A DNA stretch of 64,000 nucleotides from Symbiodinium natans. Taxonomy: Eukaryota > Sar > Dinophyceae > Suessiales > Symbiodiniaceae. The notes below the pieces were generated by a model. The model did no database searches. It was not told the origin of the DNA and saw only the letters and a list, made by a program, of their open reading frames with translations. Both the position numbers and the translations under genes were made by a program. The DNA is taken from assembly GCA_905221605.1 (NCBI GenBank), contig CAJNDS010000342.1:77501-141500 (forward strand). Reading direction: 5' to 3'. Below are positions 46,031 to 55,800 of this stretch, piece by piece (the stretch's first letter is position 1; each line of letters opens with the position of its first letter).

Positions 46031-46170
46031 TAGGAGTAGGAGTAGGAGTAGGAGTAGGAGTAGGAGTAGGAGTAGGAGTAGGAGTAGGAGTAGGAGTAGG
46101 AGTAGGAGTAGGAGTAGGAGTAGGAGTAGGAGTAGGAGTAGGAGTAGGAGTAGGAGTAGGAGTAGGAGTA
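46031..46170 (+). repeat. (AGGAGT)n microsatellite
   Basis: About 23 nearly perfect hexamers, flanked by TCGTCG/GTAGTAG triplets and an (AGC)n run at 46191-46210. The Thr-Pro and Ser-Arg repeat peptides across it are by-products. Confidence 0.95.
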
Positions 46171-46171
46171 G

Positions 46172-46597
46172 TAGTAGTGGTAGTGTGAGCAGCAGCAGCA
46201 GCAGCAGCAGGTGTACTTATCTCCCAAATTGTGGCAACCTCCTCCGTGTCTCTGCGGCCTTTTGCGGCCTCGCAAAAATCGTTGCTTACGTACGTGTCAT
46301 TTGGCGTGCTTGTTTCTTTATGATATTCGTTTAATGTTTGATTGACAGAAAGTGGTGCTGACGGTCGCTGACTAGTGGCTTTCGCGTTGAAACACAGAAG
46401 CTGTGTTCGCGTCCACGACGCCAAGACAGACGCAGGTAACACCTGTTCGTTGCCAACCGTACTCAGCGGGTAGAAGCCAAGTGCGAAGCCCGATTCGCAC
46501 GCACTTTGCATAGCGAAGCTTGGGTCGTCTATTTTCGTGTTTGTGCGGGTGTTTGTTTGGTGTTGAAAGGTGGGAGGGAGGGCGGCGTTATTGTGTT
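46172..46597. other. No recognised gene; left flank of the YR element
   Basis: Host sequence up to the A1 repeat. A minus-strand frame runs from the microsatellite into A1 and is not considered real. Confidence 0.4.
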
Positions 46598-46726
46598 GTT
46601 GCGTGTATAATTGTGGTTTTGGTTTACACGCATGTTTTGAGCCATCTTCTTGTAGCTGATACATTGCACTGCAACTTCAGGCTCCAGGACGTGCAGACGG
46701 CAGGAACAGCAAGCATTTGAAATCAC
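46598..46726 (+). repeat. A1 terminal repeat of the YR element
   Basis: 129 bp, from GTTGCGTGTATAATTGTGG to GCATTTGAAATCAC, identical by eye to A2 at 56588-56716. The left flank reads TTGT|GTTGCG. Confidence 0.93.
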
Positions 46727-46772
46727 ACTTTGCATACTAACAGCAAGCATTTGAAATCACACTTTGCATACT
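46706..46772 (+). repeat. 33-bp tandem duplication straddling the inner edge of A1
   Basis: AACAGCAAGCATTTGAAATC continues to CACTTTGCATACT and repeats at a period of 33. The first half lies in A1, so its end is duplicated into the body. A2 has only one copy. Confidence 0.9.
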
Positions 46773-47529
46773 TCTTCTTTGGTGCCCATAGCTTTAGCAC
46801 ACGTCCTGCGAGCCATGGAAAACGGGGGGGACGTCGCACATGCCCCCCCCCACGCATCGCTCGTTGGACTGTTTCTGCAATACAGTCTACCGCTGCAAGT
46901 TTCTTTGCACTGCACAGCATCCTACTGCAATGCCATTACAACAACGAGCACAACATTTGCATAAGCATTCGCCCGCAGGTACTCTCCGACGACTCGCACA
47001 GCGCGGAGAACCCCACGCAAAGGGGACAGCAAGGAGCACAAGGCCGATTTCCCGCGGTACCCGCAAGTACCCACTGCGCCCGCATGGCATCTAAGCACAG
47101 TTGGCATCGCATTTGCTTGCGCGGCAACCATGCTGCACCGCAACCGCAGGTGTATTCTTGGCATAGCCTTAGCCTCGCAGTGGCTTCTGACAGGCGGCAC
47201 AGCAGAAGAAGCTCCCGCACGAGACCTTCTCCGCCAGCAACGCCGGGTGCCAAAGCACCCTGCCCGCATGGCACCTGCAGCACAGCTTGCATCGCATTTG
47301 CTAGTTTTCTCTTTCGAACCACATTGGTCAGCACAGCATTGCAGTGCCAGAGGGGAATTTGCTCCACAGCATGCACAGCACTTGCAAGTTGTTCCTGCGC
47401 ATCGCAATTGTTATAATTGGGAACCTCGTTGCATCGCATTTGCAAGCCAATTGTTTGCCATCTGCAGACCAGCATAGGCTCAGGCCTGTCTGCCTTCTCT
47501 CGCTGCACTCTCTAAGCTAGCACGTTGCA
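46773..47529 (+). other. 5' non-coding region of the YR element
   Basis: No ORF with support. It contains three copies of GCATCGCATTTGC (about 47103, 47288, 47430) and many GCATGGCA/GCACC blocks, giving a repetitive leader that may hold promoter or packaging signals. Confidence 0.5.
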
Positions 47530-48672
47530 ATGTCCGACACGCCTGCGGATGATGCCGCAAGCCACGCCACAGACGCAGCTTGGCGTACGATCTTGTCGCA
47601 GACCGATGCACAGTTGAGGCACGGACTGCTGCAGCTGCCATCCGCGCAGCAGCAAAGGCTTGCCTTCATGGCGTTGCAGTGCATCTCTGGCGCCGGACAG
47701 CACGCCGAAGAACACCTGCCAACCTGGCGCAGAGCCACCGAAGCTTTCTGGCGCCGCACGGAAGGCCAGCACGGCACTGCACCGCCCGCAGCAAGCAAAG
47801 GCAAGCCCATTCCTGCCGGCAAGACGCCAGTCCCCGCACTGCCACCCGCACAAGCACAGCCGGCAACAGCTGCAGATGCACCACCGCAGCTCGAGCCGGG
47901 ATTGCAAGCAGTGCTTGCTGGCATGATGTCGGAGCTGCGTGACTTGCGCGCACAGCGCAGCTCCAGCTCCACCAAGGGCATTGAGTACGAGCCACGGCCG
48001 CCGAAGCCGGAGACACAGCCCGGCCCTCCGCCCACCCTTACAGCACCGCTGCAGCCGCCGCCACCTAAGCAGCCAGCACCGCCAAAGGACCCACAGCCAC
48101 CGCGTGCCCAGCCCAAGGAAGGACTGTCCCAGGCGGCGCCGCCCAAGAAGCCGCCAGTCCCGGCCCCGCCGCGCAAAGCCTGGGCGGACGAGACGCATGA
48201 GCAGCCAGCAAAGCCCAGCAAGTTTCCGGTGGTCGAGCCTGGCACCGCAAAGCCCCGCGCCGCACAGCATGGCACCGCAGAGCCGCCCCGCGCCGCGCCC
48301 TCGGCAATTATCGAGGCGCCGGACGGGAGGGGCCCAGGGGTCCCCTCCCACCACATGCACAGCACCGCGCCGCACGGCACCAAGCCCGGTTGGGAGCCCG
48401 CGCTGCCTGCCCTCTGCATGGGGAAAATCTTTTTTACTGCGGATGGCCGCCCATGGTGTCGCCATCCGCAGCGTGGCAACATAATGTGTTGCGTGCGCTG
48501 CAAAGACCCGCACTGCGCATATGATGGCAACGCGCCTTGCAATTTTCCAATTAAGCTTCCATTCGAAATGGACACGCACCGCTCCCATAGATGCAGCCAG
48601 TGTATGGCGGCACACAACGCACAGCAAGGCAAACCCAGCGTGCAACCCTTGGAGAGTCCGCTCGACAAGTGA
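47530..48672 (+). CDS. YR element ORF1: Pro-rich protein with C-terminal Cys/His cluster
   Basis: 380 codons from ATG (CAATGTCC). The N-terminal 90 residues look folded and helical (ATDAAWRTILSQTDAQLRHG). Residues of about 80-280 are Pro/Ala-rich and probably disordered. The C-terminal 80 residues carry Cys/His groupings (WCRHPQRG, CCVRCKDPHC, HRSHRCSQC) that could bind zinc and nucleic acid. It is the first of four element ORFs and in a different frame from the next. By position it could be a Gag-like or regulatory protein, but ORF3 is the better Gag candidate. Two long antisense frames overlap it; they are rejected because the sense frame fits the element. Confidence 0.7.
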   Translation: MSDTPADDAASHATDAAWRTILSQTDAQLRHGLLQLPSAQQQRLAFMALQCISGAGQHAEEHLPTWRRATEAFWRRTEGQHGTAPPAASKGKPIPAGKTPVPALPPAQAQPATAADAPPQLEPGLQAVLAGMMSELRDLRAQRSSSSTKGIEYEPRPPKPETQPGPPPTLTAPLQPPPPKQPAPPKDPQPPRAQPKEGLSQAAPPKKPPVPAPPRKAWADETHEQPAKPSKFPVVEPGTAKPRAAQHGTAEPPRAAPSAIIEAPDGRGPGVPSHHMHSTAPHGTKPGWEPALPALCMGKIFFTADGRPWCRHPQRGNIMCCVRCKDPHCAYDGNAPCNFPIKLPFEMDTHRSHRCSQCMAAHNAQQGKPSVQPLESPLDK

Positions 48673-49250
48673 GCACGCGCACAGCACCGCACAGCGCCGC
48701 ACTCTCCCTGCTTTTCTTTCTGTACAGCTGCACCGCACTGCATTGCACCGCATTTTCTGCAAGCAGGGACGCTGCATTTTCGCAGCAGAATCAGCACCCA
48801 GCGCATGTCCGCGGGAAAAAAGATTCGGCAGCTCGCATTGCACATGCCGCCTAAGCATACAGCCCGCATGCGCTGTTGAGCAGACTTACCACAGCTCATT
48901 TACATGTACTCTTCTAGCTTCCCGCTCGCCCAGGTCTTTACCACTGGCAACTCATCGACGACATCGACGCACCGCGCCTGCCTCCTGCATCTTTGGGTTC
49001 CGAAACGTGCTCAGATTCTGCACTGCATGCACCGAGCGCAACTGCCGATTGTCCTGCCACCTTGTTTTACCCAAGCCCTGAACCCGAAATAAGCTACTCC
49101 CCAAGCCCCGGGTCAGCAACCTCGCCCCCCCGACTCCAACTGCACGAGACTTTGCACGAGGCAGCCCGCCGATTGCTGAGCGAGAGAAATTCGGCATCAG
49201 GCCGATTCCAAGCAGCAGCGAGCCTCGACAAAGGCACCGAGGCCCCCAGC

Positions 49251-51467
49251 ATGCACAATGCAGAGGACGACCCCATCGCCGATTCAAGCCCACCACGGGC
49301 CTCACAGAGTAAGCGTAACCTGGACCCCGCTTTCCTTAAGGCCTGTCACCCTAAGCGTAGAGTCACACAGGCACCGACCCGTGCTTCAACACCGCGCCAT
49401 TCCATGCATGACCTGCTGCACCACTGCAACGCCTGGGCCGCATTGCCACCCGCAAAAGCTCGCCCAGCAGCGCGTGCACCGCCGCCTGTGCCTCCTGCCC
49501 CGCTGCAGGTGCTAATGCACCCACCTGCACAGCGTTGGGATAATAATGCCCTAAAGCCCCAACCCCTAGCACCCCCCCCCCCTAGACCCACGCCACGCAG
49601 CCTCAACTACTCCAGGGCGCCTGCCCAGCTGCGCGCGAGCACCGCACCACTGCATCCACACGCTCCTCCCTTGCAGCAAATAAAAGCACCGCAGGCCCCA
49701 CGCCTGGCGTCTGCTCCCACAGTGTACAGCTTCCACGCGGCCGCCACTACCCGCGCGAGCAACGCGCATCGCAAGGAGCGTGCCCTCACCAGATTCATTG
49801 CACTGCTTGTGATGGCCGGCACAGCCAGCGAGATATATGCCAATTTCCACGACAAGCCGACATTCCATGATCACGCTCGCCAATGCATAGCAAAGAACTC
49901 CGCCAGCACGCTGGATCGCTACATCAAATGCCTGGAGCACTTCACCGACTACCTTGCAATGTGGAAGTCGTCTATGGCCACCTGTGATTGGCCGTGCATT
50001 GCAGACTATCTGCATTCAGCTAAACAAAGCAAGCTCTGGGACAGAGCGTGCCACCAAGCCCCCCCCACGATGTGCATCAAAGCACTGCGCTGGTTTGCAC
50101 GGCAAGCGCAAATACCAAACCTAAATGCGGCCATGTTCCGGCCATTAATCTCAGCATATCTCGTCAGAGATGGCCCCCGGGACAGACGAGAAGCAATGCC
50201 ATTGCCCATGGCCTGCGTCGTTGTGTGGGAGCAATGCATCTGGCGCAAACTGGGCCCGACGAGCCTGCGCTTCTGGCTCGGCGCCGCACTGCTCTGCGTG
50301 CACGCATCGCTCCGCTGGGGCGACGCGCAGCGAATTGATTGGTCTTCTCTGGACCTCACCAGCACTGCGCTGCGCGGCACCTGCTATGCAACCAAAACCA
50401 CCAGTGACGGCCAGCCATGGGCCGTCCACTGGCGGGGCCTCACCGGCCGAGACCCCAGCACGTCCTGGGTGGTGCATTGGTTGCATATCATGCATAGCTA
50501 CCTGGCATCGCACCCGCATAATCGTCCAGACTTCATGTTTCTTCAATGCAATCTGGACGGCCCCTTGCCTGCCTCAGCAACGCCCAGCAGCTACCACCAC
50601 AGCCTGCAATGCCTGCGCTGGGCTTGCACGGCACCTTGGTTATGCGCACCGCCCCTCCTTACCAGCACAGAAGCCCTCAGCCTTGCACTGCACAGCCTAA
50701 AATCCTGCCTCCTGGCTGCTGCGGCACAACTCGAGCTGCGCAAGGAGCACCGACTGCAACAAGGACATCACAGGGACAGCGCAGCACTCTATAGCCGAGA
50801 TGATACCATAGCCAGCCTGCGTATACAACGCCAAATACGCACGGCTTTGTGGGAACACTGGCGACCGCAAAGGTCGCAAGCCAGAGGGGGCCAATCACCA
50901 GTCCCCGAGCCGCCCTTCTATATACACACCGGCGAGTGCCAGCCCTGCCTCACACAGTCAGATCTGCAAGACCCGCTCCTGGCACGCTTCATTTCACGAC
51001 ACGAAAGACTGCAGCACACTCCGCCTGAATCTCCACGCACAGATATCGACGCCAGCCCTGAACCTCTCAGCGACAATAGCATGCTAGCAGCACTCGCGGA
51101 CGACCCCGAAGCAGCAGAAGTTGAACGCGCTGCACTGCATCTTCAGCTTGAGTCCAGCTCCGAACTGGAGGGCCCAGCCTCCCCCGTTGCCTCGCTCCCA
51201 TCCTCTGCTGAAAGCGAAGATGCTGGGGAACTTCAGGGCACTGGAGTTCGCAACGGAGGCTGGGCCTGTACCCACTGCATCACCCCAGCCAGCTGGCAAG
51301 CGTATAAGGAGACCCCGCCAGAAGACCGCAGCGTCTTCATCCTCAAAGCAGCCTGTGGTGTGCAACTGCGCCGTTGCGCCTTCCTCACGCCCTTGTCAGC
51401 AGCCCCGACCCTTTGCGGCAGAGCCGCCTGCAAAGCCGCGAGATCAACGGCAAATGCCCGGCCCTAA
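49251..51467 (+). CDS. YR element ORF2: tyrosine recombinase
   Basis: The frame is open from 48918 to 51467, but its first ATG is at 49251 (MHNAEDDP); translation may start there or use a spliced upstream start. Numbering here counts codons from 48993. An N-terminal Ser/Pro-rich part precedes a helical core-binding domain (about 260-370, ASTLDRYIKCLEHFTDYL). The catalytic domain carries Arg in SLRWGDAQR (about 441), a Lys in CYATKTT, His in LHSLKSCLL (about 567), GHH, and the nucleophile Tyr in ALYSRDD (about 600). This is the tyrosine recombinase that integrates a circular DNA copy in DIRS/Ngaro/PAT-type elements. The HxxR box reads HSLK, a variant. An acidic tail follows. Placement ahead of gag-pol is unusual. 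Confidence 0.85.
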   Translation: MHNAEDDPIADSSPPRASQSKRNLDPAFLKACHPKRRVTQAPTRASTPRHSMHDLLHHCNAWAALPPAKARPAARAPPPVPPAPLQVLMHPPAQRWDNNALKPQPLAPPPPRPTPRSLNYSRAPAQLRASTAPLHPHAPPLQQIKAPQAPRLASAPTVYSFHAAATTRASNAHRKERALTRFIALLVMAGTASEIYANFHDKPTFHDHARQCIAKNSASTLDRYIKCLEHFTDYLAMWKSSMATCDWPCIADYLHSAKQSKLWDRACHQAPPTMCIKALRWFARQAQIPNLNAAMFRPLISAYLVRDGPRDRREAMPLPMACVVVWEQCIWRKLGPTSLRFWLGAALLCVHASLRWGDAQRIDWSSLDLTSTALRGTCYATKTTSDGQPWAVHWRGLTGRDPSTSWVVHWLHIMHSYLASHPHNRPDFMFLQCNLDGPLPASATPSSYHHSLQCLRWACTAPWLCAPPLLTSTEALSLALHSLKSCLLAAAAQLELRKEHRLQQGHHRDSAALYSRDDTIASLRIQRQIRTALWEHWRPQRSQARGGQSPVPEPPFYIHTGECQPCLTQSDLQDPLLARFISRHERLQHTPPESPRTDIDASPEPLSDNSMLAALADDPEAAEVERAALHLQLESSSELEGPASPVASLPSSAESEDAGELQGTGVRNGGWACTHCITPASWQAYKETPPEDRSVFILKAACGVQLRRCAFLTPLSAAPTLCGRAACKAARSTANARP

Positions 51468-51577
51468 GCCGACTTGCAAGGTCCTAGCACTGCAGTTATG
51501 CCACGACCACCCACGAATTCATCCGCAGCCATTTGTACCTGGCTCAATTCCACCAGCCTACACCCTCACGTTTCGCC

Positions 51578-52834
51578 ATGGATGTCGACTCCAAACAAGA
51601 CTTCAACCAACTCATGCAGGACTCTAACCTGCCCGAGGACCTTTGCACTGCACTGCGCAACTCTGGATACCAAACCATTGCCGACTTTGCCTTCAGCGTG
51701 CCGCAACAGCACTATCTAGACGCATGGCTACACGCCCAACCCAAAGAACTTTGGGAAGAGCTGCAAGTCCAAGACATTGCGTACAGCCCTGTTGTTGGCC
51801 GCCTACGCCGCTTCCTTGACAGATGCCATACGCACGCCTCCGGCACCGCGCCAGCCCCAGCACGGGGAGAGCCCGGACCATCTGCCAGCACACGCGCCGC
51901 TCCCATCGCAGAGAACGTTTGGGCCGAACATGCACCGCCTCGCCTAACACCGGCAGCAGTCCAAAGCATGAAAGATACCTTCACGGCAAACTATCCAGGA
52001 GAAATCCTCGATAGCAACGCAATGCCTAGCATACGACTGCTCAGTATCGTGTACCAATGGTTCCGACCAGGCAACGCACCGCAATGGGTGCCATGGCAGC
52101 TCCGCATGTCCGAGCGCCAATATCAGGAGCTACTGGTGGCCCGCACGGGCAAGGTCCTTCGCACAGAGGCACAACTTATCAGCGCCGCACTCATTGACGA
52201 CACACCTGAACTCACCATCGACCCTAACAGGTTAACGCACGGCTGGCTAGCCAAAACCCAGCAGGTGTTCCGAAATGCAATCGCACTGTGCGGCGGAGCG
52301 CACCTCGCTGCACTAAAAGAACTCGACAACAAAGTCCTCGACTATGCAACCAATAGCCCCGCACCAGAACTAGGGCTCCGCACTGTCAACATGTCGGAAC
52401 TGCTTGCTGCAGATCGGAAAATCTGGTCAGAGCTGGCATCCATGTGCCAGCGAGGCTGGTCGCTGGATGACTCCCTGCACGAGCTCACGCACATCCGCAG
52501 CGACATCCACACCCTGCTACAGCCCCGCCCGCGCCCGCTTAAGCAACCCAAAGGCAAGGGCAAGGAACTCAAAGGCAAAGGCAAGGGCAAAGGTCCTAAA
52601 GGAGTGCGCAATGAGATCCTCAAGCAGCCGCAAGCCGCCACCGCGCACAGCACAGCAGACCTTGTCACCACCAAAGGAGACAAGAAAATCTGCATACGCT
52701 TCAACAAGGGAACTTGCAACAACCCCAACTGCAAATTCCTGCACATATGCGGAGTCAAGCTCGCCTCCGGCGAAGCATGCGGCAAAAAACACGCCGCATG
52801 GCAACATAAAGACCCCCCCGCACCCTCTACCTGA
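51578..52834 (+). CDS. YR element ORF3: Gag-like zinc-finger protein
   Basis: 418 codons from an ATG in good context (GCCATGGATG). The first 80 residues suggest a compact helical domain (DFNQLMQDSNLPEDLCTALR); a longer helical middle follows (residues about 120-330, LLVARTGKVLRTEAQLISAA). Next comes a Lys/Gly-rich basic stretch (KGKGKELKGKGKGKGPKG) and a C-terminal zinc-finger region CIRFNKGTCNNPNCKFLHIC with a second CGKKHAAWQH. A helical body, basic linker and CCCH-type finger suit a nucleocapsid. The frame ends at TGA (52832-52834), and Pol continues in the same frame, so most ribosomes should make Gag alone. Confidence 0.8.
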   Translation: MDVDSKQDFNQLMQDSNLPEDLCTALRNSGYQTIADFAFSVPQQHYLDAWLHAQPKELWEELQVQDIAYSPVVGRLRRFLDRCHTHASGTAPAPARGEPGPSASTRAAPIAENVWAEHAPPRLTPAAVQSMKDTFTANYPGEILDSNAMPSIRLLSIVYQWFRPGNAPQWVPWQLRMSERQYQELLVARTGKVLRTEAQLISAALIDDTPELTIDPNRLTHGWLAKTQQVFRNAIALCGGAHLAALKELDNKVLDYATNSPAPELGLRTVNMSELLAADRKIWSELASMCQRGWSLDDSLHELTHIRSDIHTLLQPRPRPLKQPKGKGKELKGKGKGKGPKGVRNEILKQPQAATAHSTADLVTTKGDKKICIRFNKGTCNNPNCKFLHICGVKLASGEACGKKHAAWQHKDPPAPST

Positions 52835-52873
52835 AACAGTCCGGGGGGCGACAGCCGGGAAAACCCGCCGGAC
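52832..52873 (+). promoter_or_regulatory. Predicted stop-codon readthrough signal between Gag and Pol
   Basis: TGA is followed by four nucleotides (AACA) and then GTCCGG (52839-52844), which is fully complementary to CCGGAC (52868-52873). Nested directly against the second arm is CGGG-AAAA-CCCG (52856-52867). The reading frame continues open across the stop into Pol, which has no ATG for about 160 nt. A structure just 3' of a leaky stop is the arrangement used for gag-pol readthrough in some retroviruses. Confidence 0.6.
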
Positions 52874-55800
52874 ATCTCGCAGCATGTGCCTCCCCCGGCA
52901 CCAGCACGCGCTCCAGATCCCAGCGCGAGCAAACCGGTGCACACTGCACCGACGCATAACCCTAGCCCCGCACCCCATAAGGTTCCTGCCACCCCCCCTA
53001 ACAGCACTCCAGACCTTGGTGCGGGCACACCAGTGACCATTGCGCATATGCATAACCCTAACCCTGCACCCACTAGGGTTCCCGCCTGTTACCCTAATAA
53101 CACAACTGAGAAGCATTGCCCACAGCTTGCGCAGCCTCTCACTTCCTCGCGTTCTCGCGCACCAAGCACCGACAGCACCTATTCCAGCACAAGCCGCTCA
53201 AGCGCAGCGCACAGCGCTGCGAATTCCCTCGCGCACAGCCCGATCCACACTCCCCGACTGCTCCTAGACCTTTTCTCAGGGAGCACGGCGCCGCTCTGCA
53301 ATGCAGCCCAGGCTCTTGGCTTAGACTGCGTCGAACCCATAGACGCCCGCATCAATGCACAGCACAACATCCTTCGGGACGATTTTTTCCGCCTTTTGCA
53401 ACGCCTATGCTGGTCAGGGTTAATAGGGTTTATATGGTCCGCGCCGCCTTGCGCTGAATTCACACGCCCCAAACTGCTCCCAGGTGGACCCGAACCCTTT
53501 CGAACCCCCGAGCACATGGATGGAGTTCCACACCTCAGTCCCGCAGAGCAGCAACGAGTGCGTGACAGCACCGAAATCCACCAACGCAGCAGGGATCTCC
53601 TGCGCGCTAGCTTCGCCAAGGGAGCCGAGGGGGGCTTCGAGCAACCCCCAAATGCCATGTCCTGGCTGCAATCAGACAACGTCCATCTCCTCAAAGAGAT
53701 TGGAGCCACCTGCGCACATGTCGCAGCCTGCGCACATGATTTGGATATGCACAAATCATGGGCTTTCTGCGGGACACGCAAGGAACTAGCGACCCTCAGC
53801 AGCACTTGCCCACACGGCGAAGGCGCGCACACGCGCCTCCAACACAAGCGCACGGCATCAGGAAATTTCCTCAGTTCGCAATGCGCAGCATACCCTCCAT
53901 CCCTGGCCGCCCAGCTGGCGTCCGTGGCATCCCTTTCGGTGACGCGTCAGCTGGGCACCCAAATCAGCATCCAGCAGGCACTCTCGCTGATGCCGTCAGC
54001 CTTCTCACCTATCCCTCGACCGCTAGTCTGCGACGGGTCGGGCAACAACAGCACCGCCGACCATTGCTTGCCCAACCAGTCGGCATGCCTCCACCAGCTC
54101 AGGGAGGCCTTCCTCGGGTTCATCCAGGACCACGACCTAGCGTCGCGCATCCCCCAGCACCTTCGGGGATCGACAGACAGCCACCCCCTTAGCCAAGACG
54201 AGCAACTGCAGCTTGCAGCCATCGCTCACGCGGTCCTTCACCCCAACTGCACGGACGCAAACTGCCTTAGCATCCGCGAGGATCAGCCCTTCCGCTTGCA
54301 CCTGCTTCAGGCTTTCGCATCATGCACTGCAGACCCCGATGAAAAGCTCATCGACATTCTCATAGAAGGCGTTCCAACGGGCGCTTTCGAGCCTCTCCCT
54401 GCAAGTGGCCAGTGGATCGCAAACCAGCTCGGCGCCGCGACGCAGCCCGACGAGCCTTTGCAGCTCCTGCACTGCTCCGGCAATTGGACGCGCGCCGAAA
54501 GCAACCCAGAAATCCTGCAAGAGCTCATCGACAAAGAGCTGCAAGGCAATTACATTGCCGAGTTCCGCGGCACAGAAGACGACGCAAAAAAGCAATGGCC
54601 AAAAGGCACGGCAATAGGGAAGCTCAACGTTGTTCTGGCTGAAGGTCGTGACCCGCGCATGGTGCTCGACAGCACCATCTGCAATCTTAACCCGCGCTGC
54701 ACCCTCCCCGAACGCATGCAAATGCCTACAGTCTGCGACGTGCAGCTCACATACGCACCGCACGACCCTCCCGGGTTCTGGCATGGCCTCTCCCTCGACT
54801 TCAAAGCAGCGCACAAAGCCTGCGTAGTCAGGGAGGATGAGCGCGGCACACTGCTCTTCAGGCATAAAAATAAGCTATACTACTATAAAGTTTGCCATTT
54901 TGGAGCACGCTTCAGCAGCTACTGGTGGCAACGCCTAGGCTCTGTACTGCACCGCATAATGCATCACTTGCTCAGCCACCGACCGCATCGCAGCTTTCTA
55001 TATGTCGATGACATATTTGCCATGCTTGAAGCCAAGCACAGCACAGAGCTTACATGCCTCGTTATATGCTTTCTAGCAGCGGTCAACGCCCCCATCAGCT
55101 GGAGAAAGGCCCAGCTGGGGCATCACATCACGTGGTGTGGCTGGTCCTTCGACCTGCTCACAGACACTGTGCAGCTCGTGCAGACCAAAATCTGCAAGCT
55201 CCTGGAGCAGCTCGCATCAATGCGCCGCACACCAAAAGTGCAACGCAAAGCTCTGGAAGCAGCACTAGGACTCCTCACGTGGGCCACCACCATGTCGCCG
55301 CAACTGAGACCGTTCCTGGCACCGCTATACAATGACCTGCACAGCGCAAAAGGCACCCTGCACAGCATACCAGCATCGCAATGGATGCATTTCTACCAGG
55401 CGCTAGACGATCAAGCGTGTGTACAGCACACGGCAGGGATGTGGCTCCCTAAGCAAGCCAGGCTGCTAGAAGTAGGCAATATCAAAATTGCAAGCAAGGC
55501 AGATGTCCCCCGAGTCCCTAAAAGCTCCCAACGCACGTGGGTCCGACTTTCGGACCCGCACAGACACGAAGTGCACCTCAGACGGCAAAGCAGAGACGCA
55601 CTCCTATGGCTGGAGCAAATTTTCCGTCATAGCAACCGCATCCATCTGCAGCTGCCCGCCATGCTTCAATGCCTTAGCGCAGCCGACGCCATGGCAAAAG
55701 GCGACAGAGTGGGTATAGGTGGCTGGATCTGCACCAGCTCGTCTTTCGCATGGTACAGCGAAACCTTCTGCATGAGGGACGTTCGAGCAATCTGGCCTCA

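Noticed and set aside
45888-46664. 258-codon minus-strand frame with a (Thr-Pro)n block
   Set aside because: It is built on the AGGAGT microsatellite and runs into the A1 repeat of the mobile element.
47512-48899. Two antisense frames of about 450 codons opposite YR ORF1
   Set aside because: The sense strand carries an ATG-started ORF in the right place and orientation for the element; GC-rich codons keep the antisense frames open.
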